36,051 nucleotides of DNA. It comes from a virus. Positions 22,589 through 31,434 of this stretch are shown piece after piece. Within the stretch, counting starts at the first letter, position 1; each line of letters starts with the position of its first letter. The stretch is taken from positions 1 through 36,051 of IMG/VR virus record IMGVR_UViG_3300032288_004526. One strand, 5' to 3'. The notes under the pieces are model-generated. The model did no database searches and was not told the origin of the DNA. It worked only from the letters and a program-made list of their open reading frames with translations. Both the position numbers and the translations under genes were made by a program.

Positions 22589-25500
22589 ATGTCCAGTAAA
22601 ATTCTACTAAGAAGAGGTACGGCGGCTGAATGGTCTTCAGCTAACCCAATCTTGGGAACTGGCGAACTTGGAATAGAAACAGATACACTTAAAATAAAAA
22701 TTGGTAATGGATCTAGCACATGGTCACAATTATCTAGTTACGCAAACGTAACCCCAGCACAATTAACTTCTCAAATAAATAGTCTTATAAGCGCAGCCCC
22801 TGCAACCCTTGATACATTAAATGAGTTAGCGGCGGCAATAAATAATGATGCTTCATTTTCAACTACAGTAAATAATCTTTTAACAGGTAAAGTATCTAAA
22901 TCAGGTGGAGATACAATTACAGCAAGTACAGCATCCACGGTTGGTTTAATCGTCAAAGGCGCAGCCTCCCAAACCGCAGACTTACAACAATGGCAGAACT
23001 CGGCTGGAGAAGTTCAGGTAAGCATAAAGCCAACATCTAATCTTACAAATGTTTTAAAGTTTACAGAGCAATACTCTTTTGCAATAAATTGGGGAAATGA
23101 AGCAATACTTTCAACTTCTAGCGGGGAACTTGTTGTATCTCCTTATGGGCCAGACCGTGCCGCATTAATTGTCAAAGGTAAAGCCTCTCAAACTGACAAT
23201 CTGCAGGAATGGCAGAATAGTTCTGGTACTGTGTTGGCATCAGTATCATCAGTTGGAAACTTTTATGTCGGTAATACATTTAGCAACTTTGGTGGACAAA
23301 CAATAAATGGTGGATATGTAACCATTGCTGGTTCACTTCCAGCAATAAAACCGCTTCTTATTAGAGGGGCTGCTTCACAAACCGCTAATCTTCAAGAGTG
23401 GCAGAGATCCGATGGAGCAATTTTGTCTTCTGTATCGTCAGACGGAACAACAACCCTAGGATCAATGCAGATAACAGCAGGCACACATAAAGCATACGGT
23501 CCATTTGAAATATTAAATAATGCAGCTGGAAACAGTATATTTAGTGTAATTGGATCTAGCCAAGGCGCATACGGATCATTAACAATTGGAATAAAAAATA
23601 CAGATAATGCAAACAATAGAAATTGGCGGCTACTTGTCGGCGGAGGCGGATTTGCTGGACAATCAGGTAATTATATAGGAGAAGGAGGTCTAGTATTTAC
23701 AGAAAATAATCCAAACGATTCTTCATCAGCAGATCGTGCAGGATTTAGAAGAGGTGGACAGTTTGCTCTAGGTGGACTTAACACATACTCTGCTTCATTA
23801 TCTGTTACCCCATTATCAACATCTACTATAGGACAAGTAATTCGTGCTAATGCCTCACAAACCGCCAACCTGCAAGAATGGCAACAATCTGATGGTTCTG
23901 CTACATATATTATTGATGCTAATGGTCATATGTATGCTAGCGGCTCAAGAGGATTATATTTAAATACAGGGTTTATAGGAGATACAAGGTTTGCTGTAGC
24001 ATCAAATGGTGCCTCACAAATTGGTATGATAATAAGAGGCAGTGGTTCTCAAACAGCAAATCTTACAGAATGGCGTAATGGCAGTGATGCTGTACTTGCT
24101 AAAGTAGATTCTGCAGGAAGTATTACAGCCACAAATTATAACCTTTCAAATTCTTTATATAATATTAAAAAAACACTTAAAAAAACTATTGATCCTGCCC
24201 AAAATGCAATAGCAGGAAACACATATGATTTGTTTCAAATACAATTTTCATCATCACTACAAGGAATATTTACAATGCAGGTAAGCATAAGAAATGGAGG
24301 GTATGGACAAAGTATGTCTTATACTCTCCCAGTCACCTATGTTATGGACTGGTTATCTCAATATGGAATAACAAACCCATTTACAGATTCAAGTACATGG
24401 GTAGATTTAACACCAATTACATTTGCTCCAAGACATTTAATGACAAATGATTATTTAAAATTCCAGGCTAGGGTAAATAACAACACAATATTCTTTAGAA
24501 TTAAGTTAACTGGACAATTAACATCTAACCCACTATTTGATGTATATATTCAGCATAGCGAAGAGTTTGCAAATTCTACGGTTACAGAATTATCCTCAAC
24601 TGGAACAGATTTTACAACATCAGGTGTATTGCCTAACTTTTTATCATCAAAAGCTGGAACAACTGCAATATTTAACCCGCTTACAATTACATCAAGTGTT
24701 GCAGCAAATGTTCCTTTAATTGCCAAAGGAGCTGCTTCTCAAACTGGAGATTTAACTCAATGGCAAAACTCTGTTGGTACGGTGCTCTCTGTAGTTGATA
24801 GCGCAGGAAGAATAGTACTTGGTCGTGGCTCACAATTAGCATCGGCTACATTTACTATTCAAGGAAACACTTCAACCTATAGCCCAGATAACACTTCAGC
24901 ATTAGCAAATAGAATTATTTTCCTTCGTGGTAATACGGGTGGAAATTTAATGGCGTTAACATCCAAGGGTGATGCTGCACAAGGTGTTGCGGCATTAGTA
25001 ATAACTAATGGTGGATTCTCAACTGAAATAACTGGATTTGGTTATAACGGCAATATTTATACTAATCTTCAATCCGCATCTACTGTCGGCCTAACCATAA
25101 AAGGCGCAATATCTCAAACTGCAAACCTGCAAGAGTGGCAGAATAGTTCTGGTACGGTCTTGGCTAAGGTTGAATCTACTGGAATTTTTAATGTAAACAA
25201 CATTGCAAACTCAACCCTGACTACCGCATTAGTTATGGATAATAGTGGTGTAGGAACGGGTACGGGAACGCAAATTATATTCCGATATGGCGGCGGTAAT
25301 TATGCATCTATTTCTTCGGTATATTCAGGATCACCCACTGGTCCAGATATGATATTCAATGTTGGTTCAACTGGTGCGGCAAGAATGCGAATTGATAATA
25401 GAGGTACCGTAACTATCAATGGATTTCAGGCAGACGCACAAGGTCTAATCATCAAAGGGTTTGCATCTCAAACTGCAAACCTGCAAGAGTGGCAGAATAG

Positions 25501-28399
25501 TTTTGGAACTGTAACTTCTAAGATTAACTCAAGCGGGGACCTCGGAGTTAACTATATAACTTCAGTCATAGGCGGAGGTTCGCAACTTTCATTCACCAAT
25601 AATGCTGAAATAACTGCTTATACAGACAATGCTGCTCGTAAGGTATTAGTAGTCAAAGCCTTTGCCTCACAAACAGCCAATCTAACAGAATGGCAGAATT
25701 CTAACGGTACTGTATTAGTTTCAATAAGTTCAGATGGTGTTATTAATAAAACTGGAACTACAAATATTGGCCCAGTTTTAACTTTTGCCAACCCAGGAGT
25801 TGGACAAGATACTAGATTTAATTTTACTAAGAGTAGCGATGCAGCATGGCTAAGCGTTGTTGAGAGATCTTCAGATAATACATATTATGAATTTGGTATG
25901 TCAGATAACCCAACAGGCGGAGATTATTTTCAATGGAAATTTGATAATTATGAATCAGCTGGACAAGGATGGATGCCTATTCAAATAGGTGCAATGGCAA
26001 CAAGATTTACTTCAGCTGTTTCAAATTGGGGTTCATACTCTATACCAGCAAATACGCCTTTTACAACATTAAATGCATCAGCATCTTCAAGTACTGATTT
26101 TCAGGTTAATAAATATTTTCCAACAAATAATACTGCTCAAGTATTAAATAAAGATTCTGGATCAGGTACTGGAACTGTTACATTAAATGCACAGTCTTTT
26201 ACAGGTACTGCAAGACTAGGGTACTGGATAACTATTGAATCAGGCGGAACAACATTTAGCTGGGGAAATGGATTTACTGCATCAACGCCAATTGCAACAG
26301 GGGTAGCAATAACAGGATCTGCACAAACCCTTAGCAATGGTGTTTCAATAACTCTTTCATTAACTAATCATGTGGCGGGAGACAGATGGTCATTCCTATG
26401 CTTCCCAAGACCAACAGTTGGAATAGGAGGAGACCCTCTATTAACTTCAATGCATACAGTTTATACTGCCGCTGCAGTTGTTGGAAGCATAATAAGAGCC
26501 GCAACTTCCCAGACCGCCAATCTTCAGGAATGGCAGGATTCTGCGGGGACTATTAGAAGCTACATTCAATCCGATGGAAGATTTGTTTCAACACTTCCAA
26601 TTAGAACAAATTCTGTTGGAGCGGTTGGAGTTATTGACCAGACAATTGGGCAATTTACGATATTTACAGATAGCGCTACCAGAGTGGGATTAGGCATTAA
26701 AGGCGCTGCATCCCAAACTGCAGACCTGCAACAATGGCAGAACAGTGCAGGTACTGTAATGGCACATATAAATTCAATTGGAACCTTTACGAACCGTATG
26801 CAAATTTACGCAGATAATACTCAGAGCGGTTCCTTTTCGTTGGTTGCTCGTACAAATTATGGCACCGTTACTCCCGTATCAATTCAGGCTGCAGCCTCAC
26901 AAACTGCAGACCTAACTCAATGGGTGAACAGTGCTAATACGGTGTTGGCAAGTATTTCAAGTAGTGGAAATTTGCTTGCAGGCGATATCAGTGTCGGAAA
27001 TTCCAGCGCATACGGAGTTGGCTCTTTTGGTACTGGGTCTAACTCTATTCAGCAGTTATTAATTGCAAATGGGGCTGCTGGTAGAATCGGTCTGATTGTC
27101 AAAGGCGCTGCATCTCAGACTGCTAACCTGCAGGAATGGCAAAACTCTTCTGGTACTGTGTTGTCAAGAGTTGATTCAGGCGGAATTGGAAGATTTACAT
27201 ATTTTAGAATTGGCTCAACACTGGATGGTCTTTATACAACAAGCATATCTAATCCTGCTGCAAATTTAGCAGGTTTAGCAATTAGAGGCGCAGATGCACA
27301 AACTGCCAACTTAACCGAATGGCAGAATTCTGCTGGTACTGTGCTGGCTAAGGTGCAGTCAGGTGGAGAAATTTCATCTTTAGGTTTTATTTCTACATAT
27401 AATTCCTATATGTACTCAGGTGATGCAACTGCAACTCCATTAAGAGTTATTGGTACAGCCTCACAAACTGGTGATTTACAGCGGTGGCAGAATAGTTCTG
27501 GAACTGTATTAACTAAAATAGAGTCGGGTGGAGCAGTTAATATCTCACCTACTTCAACGCCAAATGGTTACTCCCTTTATCTTATAGGTGCAGGCAGTAG
27601 TGGTATTGTAACAATGAAATCTACTGCTACAAGCGCACACGCTATTCAACTACAAAACTCTGCAAATACTGTTGTATTTAAGATGGACTTAGAAGGCAGG
27701 ATTGTTCCATCTTCTGCATCAAGTATTGGACTAATTATTCGTGGCGCAGACTCTCAAACTGCAAACCTTCAGGAGTGGCAGGACAGTAGCGCAAATGTTT
27801 TGCTATCGGTGAGCGGTAATACGGCAAATATGGATGTTCGTACAATTGGTAATTTTTACTTAAGAACATCAAACAATAATTCTATAAATATACAGCCGTA
27901 TGTAAGCGCTGGTGGACCAGCCGCAACATTTACTTACAATTCAATAGTACTTGGAACTCAGGCGCCAATAACCGCAGCATCCGCAACAGCGCAAGCCATA
28001 ATTGTCAAAGGTTTTGCCTCACAAACAGCCAATCTTCAAGAGTGGCAAAACAGTTCTGGTACGGTGCTGGCTAGAGTAGATTCTAACGGAAGTATATACT
28101 CTGGTCTTAATTTATATGTTAGCAATGCTGCACTTTTTACAACCAGTGCATCAAATTACTATAATGCAACTGTAAGTATTGACTCACAGGGTGCTGCATA
28201 TTCTGGTCTTGTTATTCGTGGTCGTGCCTCACAAACTGCAAACCTGCAAGAATGGCAGAATAACAGCGGAACCGTATTAGCTAAAATTACTGCATCTGGA
28301 GCATTAGATGTAACAGCAATTACTGTAAATGGCGCAGCAATTACAAGTACGCCTTCTACATCAGATGTAGAATTAATGAATATTATGGGAGCATACTAA
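22589..28399 (+). CDS. Giant tail-fibre/adhesin 4 (1936 residues)
   Basis: Residues 1-50 (LLRRGTAAEWSSANPILG, GELGIETDTLKIKIGNG) resemble the N-terminal domain of the Bordetella phage major tropism determinant and other fibres; residues 55-100 are a helical-turn segment with LDTLNELAAAINND. Then follow 18 clear and one degenerate SQTANLQEW-type repeats to near the C-terminus. Two stretches break the pattern: about residues 518-700 and about 1064-1285, both without stalk repeats and with different composition; they look like inserted beta domains. Unlike the other three giants it has no NxAIG head module and no large C-terminal tip, ending shortly after the last repeat. The start has only a weak GAG Shine-Dalgarno. 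Confidence 0.85.
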   Translation: MSSKILLRRGTAAEWSSANPILGTGELGIETDTLKIKIGNGSSTWSQLSSYANVTPAQLTSQINSLISAAPATLDTLNELAAAINNDASFSTTVNNLLTGKVSKSGGDTITASTASTVGLIVKGAASQTADLQQWQNSAGEVQVSIKPTSNLTNVLKFTEQYSFAINWGNEAILSTSSGELVVSPYGPDRAALIVKGKASQTDNLQEWQNSSGTVLASVSSVGNFYVGNTFSNFGGQTINGGYVTIAGSLPAIKPLLIRGAASQTANLQEWQRSDGAILSSVSSDGTTTLGSMQITAGTHKAYGPFEILNNAAGNSIFSVIGSSQGAYGSLTIGIKNTDNANNRNWRLLVGGGGFAGQSGNYIGEGGLVFTENNPNDSSSADRAGFRRGGQFALGGLNTYSASLSVTPLSTSTIGQVIRANASQTANLQEWQQSDGSATYIIDANGHMYASGSRGLYLNTGFIGDTRFAVASNGASQIGMIIRGSGSQTANLTEWRNGSDAVLAKVDSAGSITATNYNLSNSLYNIKKTLKKTIDPAQNAIAGNTYDLFQIQFSSSLQGIFTMQVSIRNGGYGQSMSYTLPVTYVMDWLSQYGITNPFTDSSTWVDLTPITFAPRHLMTNDYLKFQARVNNNTIFFRIKLTGQLTSNPLFDVYIQHSEEFANSTVTELSSTGTDFTTSGVLPNFLSSKAGTTAIFNPLTITSSVAANVPLIAKGAASQTGDLTQWQNSVGTVLSVVDSAGRIVLGRGSQLASATFTIQGNTSTYSPDNTSALANRIIFLRGNTGGNLMALTSKGDAAQGVAALVITNGGFSTEITGFGYNGNIYTNLQSASTVGLTIKGAISQTANLQEWQNSSGTVLAKVESTGIFNVNNIANSTLTTALVMDNSGVGTGTGTQIIFRYGGGNYASISSVYSGSPTGPDMIFNVGSTGAARMRIDNRGTVTINGFQADAQGLIIKGFASQTANLQEWQNSFGTVTSKINSSGDLGVNYITSVIGGGSQLSFTNNAEITAYTDNAARKVLVVKAFASQTANLTEWQNSNGTVLVSISSDGVINKTGTTNIGPVLTFANPGVGQDTRFNFTKSSDAAWLSVVERSSDNTYYEFGMSDNPTGGDYFQWKFDNYESAGQGWMPIQIGAMATRFTSAVSNWGSYSIPANTPFTTLNASASSSTDFQVNKYFPTNNTAQVLNKDSGSGTGTVTLNAQSFTGTARLGYWITIESGGTTFSWGNGFTASTPIATGVAITGSAQTLSNGVSITLSLTNHVAGDRWSFLCFPRPTVGIGGDPLLTSMHTVYTAAAVVGSIIRAATSQTANLQEWQDSAGTIRSYIQSDGRFVSTLPIRTNSVGAVGVIDQTIGQFTIFTDSATRVGLGIKGAASQTADLQQWQNSAGTVMAHINSIGTFTNRMQIYADNTQSGSFSLVARTNYGTVTPVSIQAAASQTADLTQWVNSANTVLASISSSGNLLAGDISVGNSSAYGVGSFGTGSNSIQQLLIANGAAGRIGLIVKGAASQTANLQEWQNSSGTVLSRVDSGGIGRFTYFRIGSTLDGLYTTSISNPAANLAGLAIRGADAQTANLTEWQNSAGTVLAKVQSGGEISSLGFISTYNSYMYSGDATATPLRVIGTASQTGDLQRWQNSSGTVLTKIESGGAVNISPTSTPNGYSLYLIGAGSSGIVTMKSTATSAHAIQLQNSANTVVFKMDLEGRIVPSSASSIGLIIRGADSQTANLQEWQDSSANVLLSVSGNTANMDVRTIGNFYLRTSNNNSINIQPYVSAGGPAATFTYNSIVLGTQAPITAASATAQAIIVKGFASQTANLQEWQNSSGTVLARVDSNGSIYSGLNLYVSNAALFTTSASNYYNATVSIDSQGAAYSGLVIRGRASQTANLQEWQNNSGTVLAKITASGALDVTAITVNGAAITSTPSTSDVELMNIMGAY

Positions 28400-28432
28400 T
28401 ATGCTATACTGTAAAGATAGGAGGAATAAATA

Positions 28433-28738
28433 ATGGCAACAACAGTTAAGGCACTATTTAGAGGTGCAGCAACAACTAATACAGCTACTAATCTTTATGC
28501 AGTTCCCGCCGCAACAACGGCGGTGATTACAAATATTGTAGTAACAAATACTTCTGGATCCCTTCAAAATTACAGCCTATCTCTTGACGGAGTAAGTATT
28601 GCTACTACAGTCTCTATATCAGCAAACGATTCAGTTGTAATTGACATGAAGCAGGTTTTAGGGGCAACAAAAATTATTGCAGGCGGAGCTTCTGCAACAT
28701 CTGTTAATATACATATCTCAGGAGTTGAAATAGCATAA
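28433..28738 (+). CDS. Small beta-sandwich virion protein
   Basis: A 101-residue protein of regular beta strands: VKALFRGAATTNTATNLY, then AVITNIVVTNTSG, LQNYSLSLDGVSI, DSVVIDMKQVLGA and VNIHISGVEIA. This is a common pattern among small phage structural proteins, decoration or fibre-base type, but no exact role can be given. AGGAGG lies eight bases before the start. The TAA stop shares its last A with the ATG of the propeller-like gene, so the two are translationally coupled and may form a complex. Confidence 0.65.
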   Translation: MATTVKALFRGAATTNTATNLYAVPAATTAVITNIVVTNTSGSLQNYSLSLDGVSIATTVSISANDSVVIDMKQVLGATKIIAGGASATSVNIHISGVEIA

Positions 28739-29844
28739 TGTTTGTAAAACGACTCAAAACAATAGGTGGTATATCTTCTTTAGCTAGATATGTAAGTACG
28801 TTAGCTGGAATTGATCGGTATGTTCCTACAACTAATTCTACTGCAGTATTCCTTCCAGTTGAAGCCAGTCCATATATGCAGGTGCAAAATTGGTTTAATG
28901 GGACTACTACTGGTTTTAATGGCAAATATGCAGACCCAGCAGTTTTACTGCCTTATTATTCAAGAGATTCTTCATGGAGCAGAGCCAAAGGGTACCTGTC
29001 AGTAGGATTTGACTTTTCCCCATATGTTAGAACATATACATTTAATGACTCAACAGGATTCGGATCTGCCTATTCAAATCCGTCAACGTTGCCAGCAGGA
29101 CCAGTAAAAGGCATTGATTTACAAGTTGATTCTTCTCTTATTTTTATGGCACACGCCACAACTCCTTATATGTCAGGATATCCTTTTAGCACAGCTTCGG
29201 GATACGGAACTAAGTTTGCAGACCCAGCAACAACAATTGGAAGTAATGGAGTAGGAATTAAATATTTTAATGAAACGCTACTTGTTTCTTCGGATGTAAC
29301 GGCACCATTTTTGCATGCTTATCAATTTTCAGCATTTACAGGTTTTGGAACAAAATATTCAAATCCTACAGGAGTAGGTAGTTATGGAGGATATTTTGCA
29401 GAAGCTCATCCATTAGGTAATGCGGTGGCATCAGGCCGTTTTAACCCTGACGTATATGCATGGTCAAAAGCAAATGGTTTTGGAACAAGATATACGGGTC
29501 CATCAGAATTTCCATCTGCATACTCTTTAGTTTTTTCTTCAACTGGAAATACAATATTAATGGGAGGTGATCAAACCCCATTTATATCTGCATATCCATT
29601 TACAGTTGGAGGTGGTTTTGGTTCAAAATTTAGTAATCCCGCTACTTTACCGACAACCACACCTTACTATAATAACGTTGCTTTTAGTTTTGGGGCACAA
29701 GCAGCAGCGATTACTTCAACTACGTCCCCATATGTTTATGCTTATCAATTTTCAGAATCTACAGGTTTTGGAACAAAATATTCAAATCCTGCGGGAACAT
29801 TACGTGCAGTTGGATCCTTCGGCGGCGGAATTAATTTTAATTAA
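28738..29844 (+). CDS. Seven-repeat beta-propeller-like protein, copy A
   Basis: A 368-residue protein. After an N-terminal 45 residues beginning FVKRLKTIGG, it consists of seven repeats of about 45 residues with a core such as YPFSTASGYGTKFADPATT. The repeat number and length fit a seven-bladed propeller (WD40-like), although the sequence is not canonical WD40. Such propellers commonly bind proteins or glycans. It follows the giant fibres directly, so a receptor-binding or tail-tip role is likely but inferred. It is the left half of a tandem gene duplication with 29872-30981. Confidence 0.75.
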   Translation: MFVKRLKTIGGISSLARYVSTLAGIDRYVPTTNSTAVFLPVEASPYMQVQNWFNGTTTGFNGKYADPAVLLPYYSRDSSWSRAKGYLSVGFDFSPYVRTYTFNDSTGFGSAYSNPSTLPAGPVKGIDLQVDSSLIFMAHATTPYMSGYPFSTASGYGTKFADPATTIGSNGVGIKYFNETLLVSSDVTAPFLHAYQFSAFTGFGTKYSNPTGVGSYGGYFAEAHPLGNAVASGRFNPDVYAWSKANGFGTRYTGPSEFPSAYSLVFSSTGNTILMGGDQTPFISAYPFTVGGGFGSKFSNPATLPTTTPYYNNVAFSFGAQAAAITSTTSPYVYAYQFSESTGFGTKYSNPAGTLRAVGSFGGGINFN

Positions 29845-29871
29845 AAAAAATAGAAAAGGAGAAATAGCATC

Positions 29872-30981
29872 ATGTTTATAAAACGACTTAAAACAATAGG
29901 CGGCACATCTTATTTGACTAGATATGTACATATGCTATCTGGTAATAATTCATATGTTCCTACAACTAACTCTACTGCAATCTTCCTTCCAGTTAGCGCC
30001 AGCCCATATATGCAGGTGCAAAATTGGTTTAATGGAACTACTACTGGCTTTAATAGCAAATATGCAGATCCAGCAGTTTTACCGCCTTCTTCTGTAAGGG
30101 ACGCTTCGTGGAGCAGAGGCAAAGGATATCTATCTGTAGCGCATGGCTCTAGCCCATATTTTAGAACATATACATTTAATGATTCAACAGGATTTGGATC
30201 TGCCTATTCAAATCCGTCAACGCTACCAACAGGATCAGTAAATGGTATCGATTTACAAGTTGATGATTCTCTTATTTTTATGGCACATGATACAACTCCT
30301 TATATGTCAGGATATCCTTTTAGCACAGCTTCGGGATACGGAACTAAGTTTGCAGACCCAGCAACAACAATTGGAAGTAATGGAAAAGGAATTAAATATT
30401 TTAATGAAACATTATTTGTTAATTCAAATGCAACCCCGTATTTACATGCCTACCAATTTTCACTATCACCTTTATCGTATGGCACAAAGTATGCAGCCCC
30501 AACAACACTTGCAACATATGCAGGAGACTCTAACCCTGAAATACATCCTTCGGGAAATGCTGTAGCAACTGGTGGTATATCTGGTTCTTTTATATATGCA
30601 TGGTCAAAAGCAAATGGTTTTGGAACAAAATACGCAGCGCCAACAGGTAACCCGTATGCATACGCTACATCTTTTTCTTCAACTGGAAACACAGCGGCTA
30701 TTGGAGGACAAAATGGTTCATTTATACACGCCTATCCATTTACAATTGCAGGGGGGTTTGGTTCAAAATTTAGTAATCCTGCTACTTTACCGACATCGCC
30801 ACCGTACTATAATAGCGTTGCTTTTAGTTATGATGCACAAACATTAGCAATTCTTACAACTGCGTCCCCATATGTCTATGCTTATAGTTTTTCAGAAACA
30901 ACGGGATTTGGAACAAAGTATAATAATCCATCAGCACTGCTTGCAACTGGATCTTTTACTGGAGGAATTAATTTTAATTAA
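29872..30981 (+). CDS. Seven-repeat beta-propeller-like protein, copy B
   Basis: A 369-residue paralogue of 28738-29844. It has the same N-terminal FIKRLKTIGG start and the same seven repeats with cores such as YTFNDSTGFGSAYSNPST. Blade four differs most (SLSPLSYGTKYAAPT in place of SAFTGFGTKYSNPT), and blade five also diverges, while blade three is identical in DNA. The pattern suggests a conserved scaffold with one varied face. AAAGGAG lies nine bases before the ATG, part of the duplicated spacer. Two copies could form a hetero-oligomer or give two specificities; neither can be decided here. Confidence 0.75.
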   Translation: MFIKRLKTIGGTSYLTRYVHMLSGNNSYVPTTNSTAIFLPVSASPYMQVQNWFNGTTTGFNSKYADPAVLPPSSVRDASWSRGKGYLSVAHGSSPYFRTYTFNDSTGFGSAYSNPSTLPTGSVNGIDLQVDDSLIFMAHDTTPYMSGYPFSTASGYGTKFADPATTIGSNGKGIKYFNETLFVNSNATPYLHAYQFSLSPLSYGTKYAAPTTLATYAGDSNPEIHPSGNAVATGGISGSFIYAWSKANGFGTKYAAPTGNPYAYATSFSSTGNTAAIGGQNGSFIHAYPFTIAGGFGSKFSNPATLPTSPPYYNSVAFSYDAQTLAILTTASPYVYAYSFSETTGFGTKYNNPSALLATGSFTGGINFN

Positions 30982-31019
30982 AAAATTTTAATTAAAAAAA
31001 ATAGAAAAGGAGAAATAAA

Positions 31020-31322
31020 ATGACAGATACACCACTAACACCACTACAATCAAGACAAGCTGAGGTAGCACAATACGAAGCAAACATTGCTATGTACACA
31101 GCAATTATTGCAACACTGCCTACAGAATGGCCAACACGCCTACTCGACTATCGTAGTTCATCTGATAAGCATGCAGCAATTGCATCAGTTGCCGATATGG
31201 CAGATGTAGAACTATTGTCAAATCTATGGTATGCAGATCAATGCTATGCAGCAATTCGTTCTGAAACTGTAGAAATGAGCAAAGCTAAAGCTATTCTTAA
31301 TGTACTTCAAGCAATGGCGTAA
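31020..31322 (+). CDS. Small helical protein, unknown function
   Basis: A 100-residue soluble protein, largely helical: LQSRQAEVAQYEANIAMYTA at residues 9-28, then TLPTEWPTRLLDYR, then a second helical half ending KAKAILNVLQAMA. No domain is recognised. In size and position (after receptor-binding genes) it resembles the 79-residue protein at 22274-22513, although the sequences do not obviously match. Fibre assembly or linking is possible. It uses the ribosome-binding site generated by the propeller gene duplication, AAAGGAG nine bases before ATG, so it belongs to the same transcript. Confidence 0.6.
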   Translation: MTDTPLTPLQSRQAEVAQYEANIAMYTAIIATLPTEWPTRLLDYRSSSDKHAAIASVADMADVELLSNLWYADQCYAAIRSETVEMSKAKAILNVLQAMA

Positions 31323-31351
31323 GATATTTAATGTCTTACCACAGAACTATA

Positions 31352-31381
31352 TTGGCAGATTTTTTAGTGTCTTACTATACA
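31352..31381 (+). promoter_or_regulatory. Possible promoter of the LamG-like gene
   Basis: TTGGCA (31352-31357) and TATACA (31376-31381) are 18 bases apart in the 112-base gap before 31435. The predicted leader is about 47 bases and contains TAGGAAA. Moderate match only. Confidence 0.4.
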
Positions 31382-31434
31382 CTAGACAATTTTAGTTTTG
31401 CCTGCTTAGATAAAGAATAAGATTAGGAAATAAA

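Larger units (their letters stand above)
28738..31019 (+). repeat. Tandem duplication of the propeller-like gene
   Basis: Unit A (28738-29871) and unit B (29872-31019) are direct repeats including the spacer: AAAAATAGAAAAGGAGAAATA follows both genes with at most small changes. One stretch of 93 bases is identical (29158-29250 and 30292-30384), covering the third blade, while blades four and five are the most different. Confidence 0.85.

Noticed and set aside
8690-28300. CRISPR array or diversity-generating retroelement
   Set aside because: The repeats are in-frame coding motifs of irregular spacing and variable DNA sequence. There is no reverse transcriptase, template repeat or cas gene in the window.
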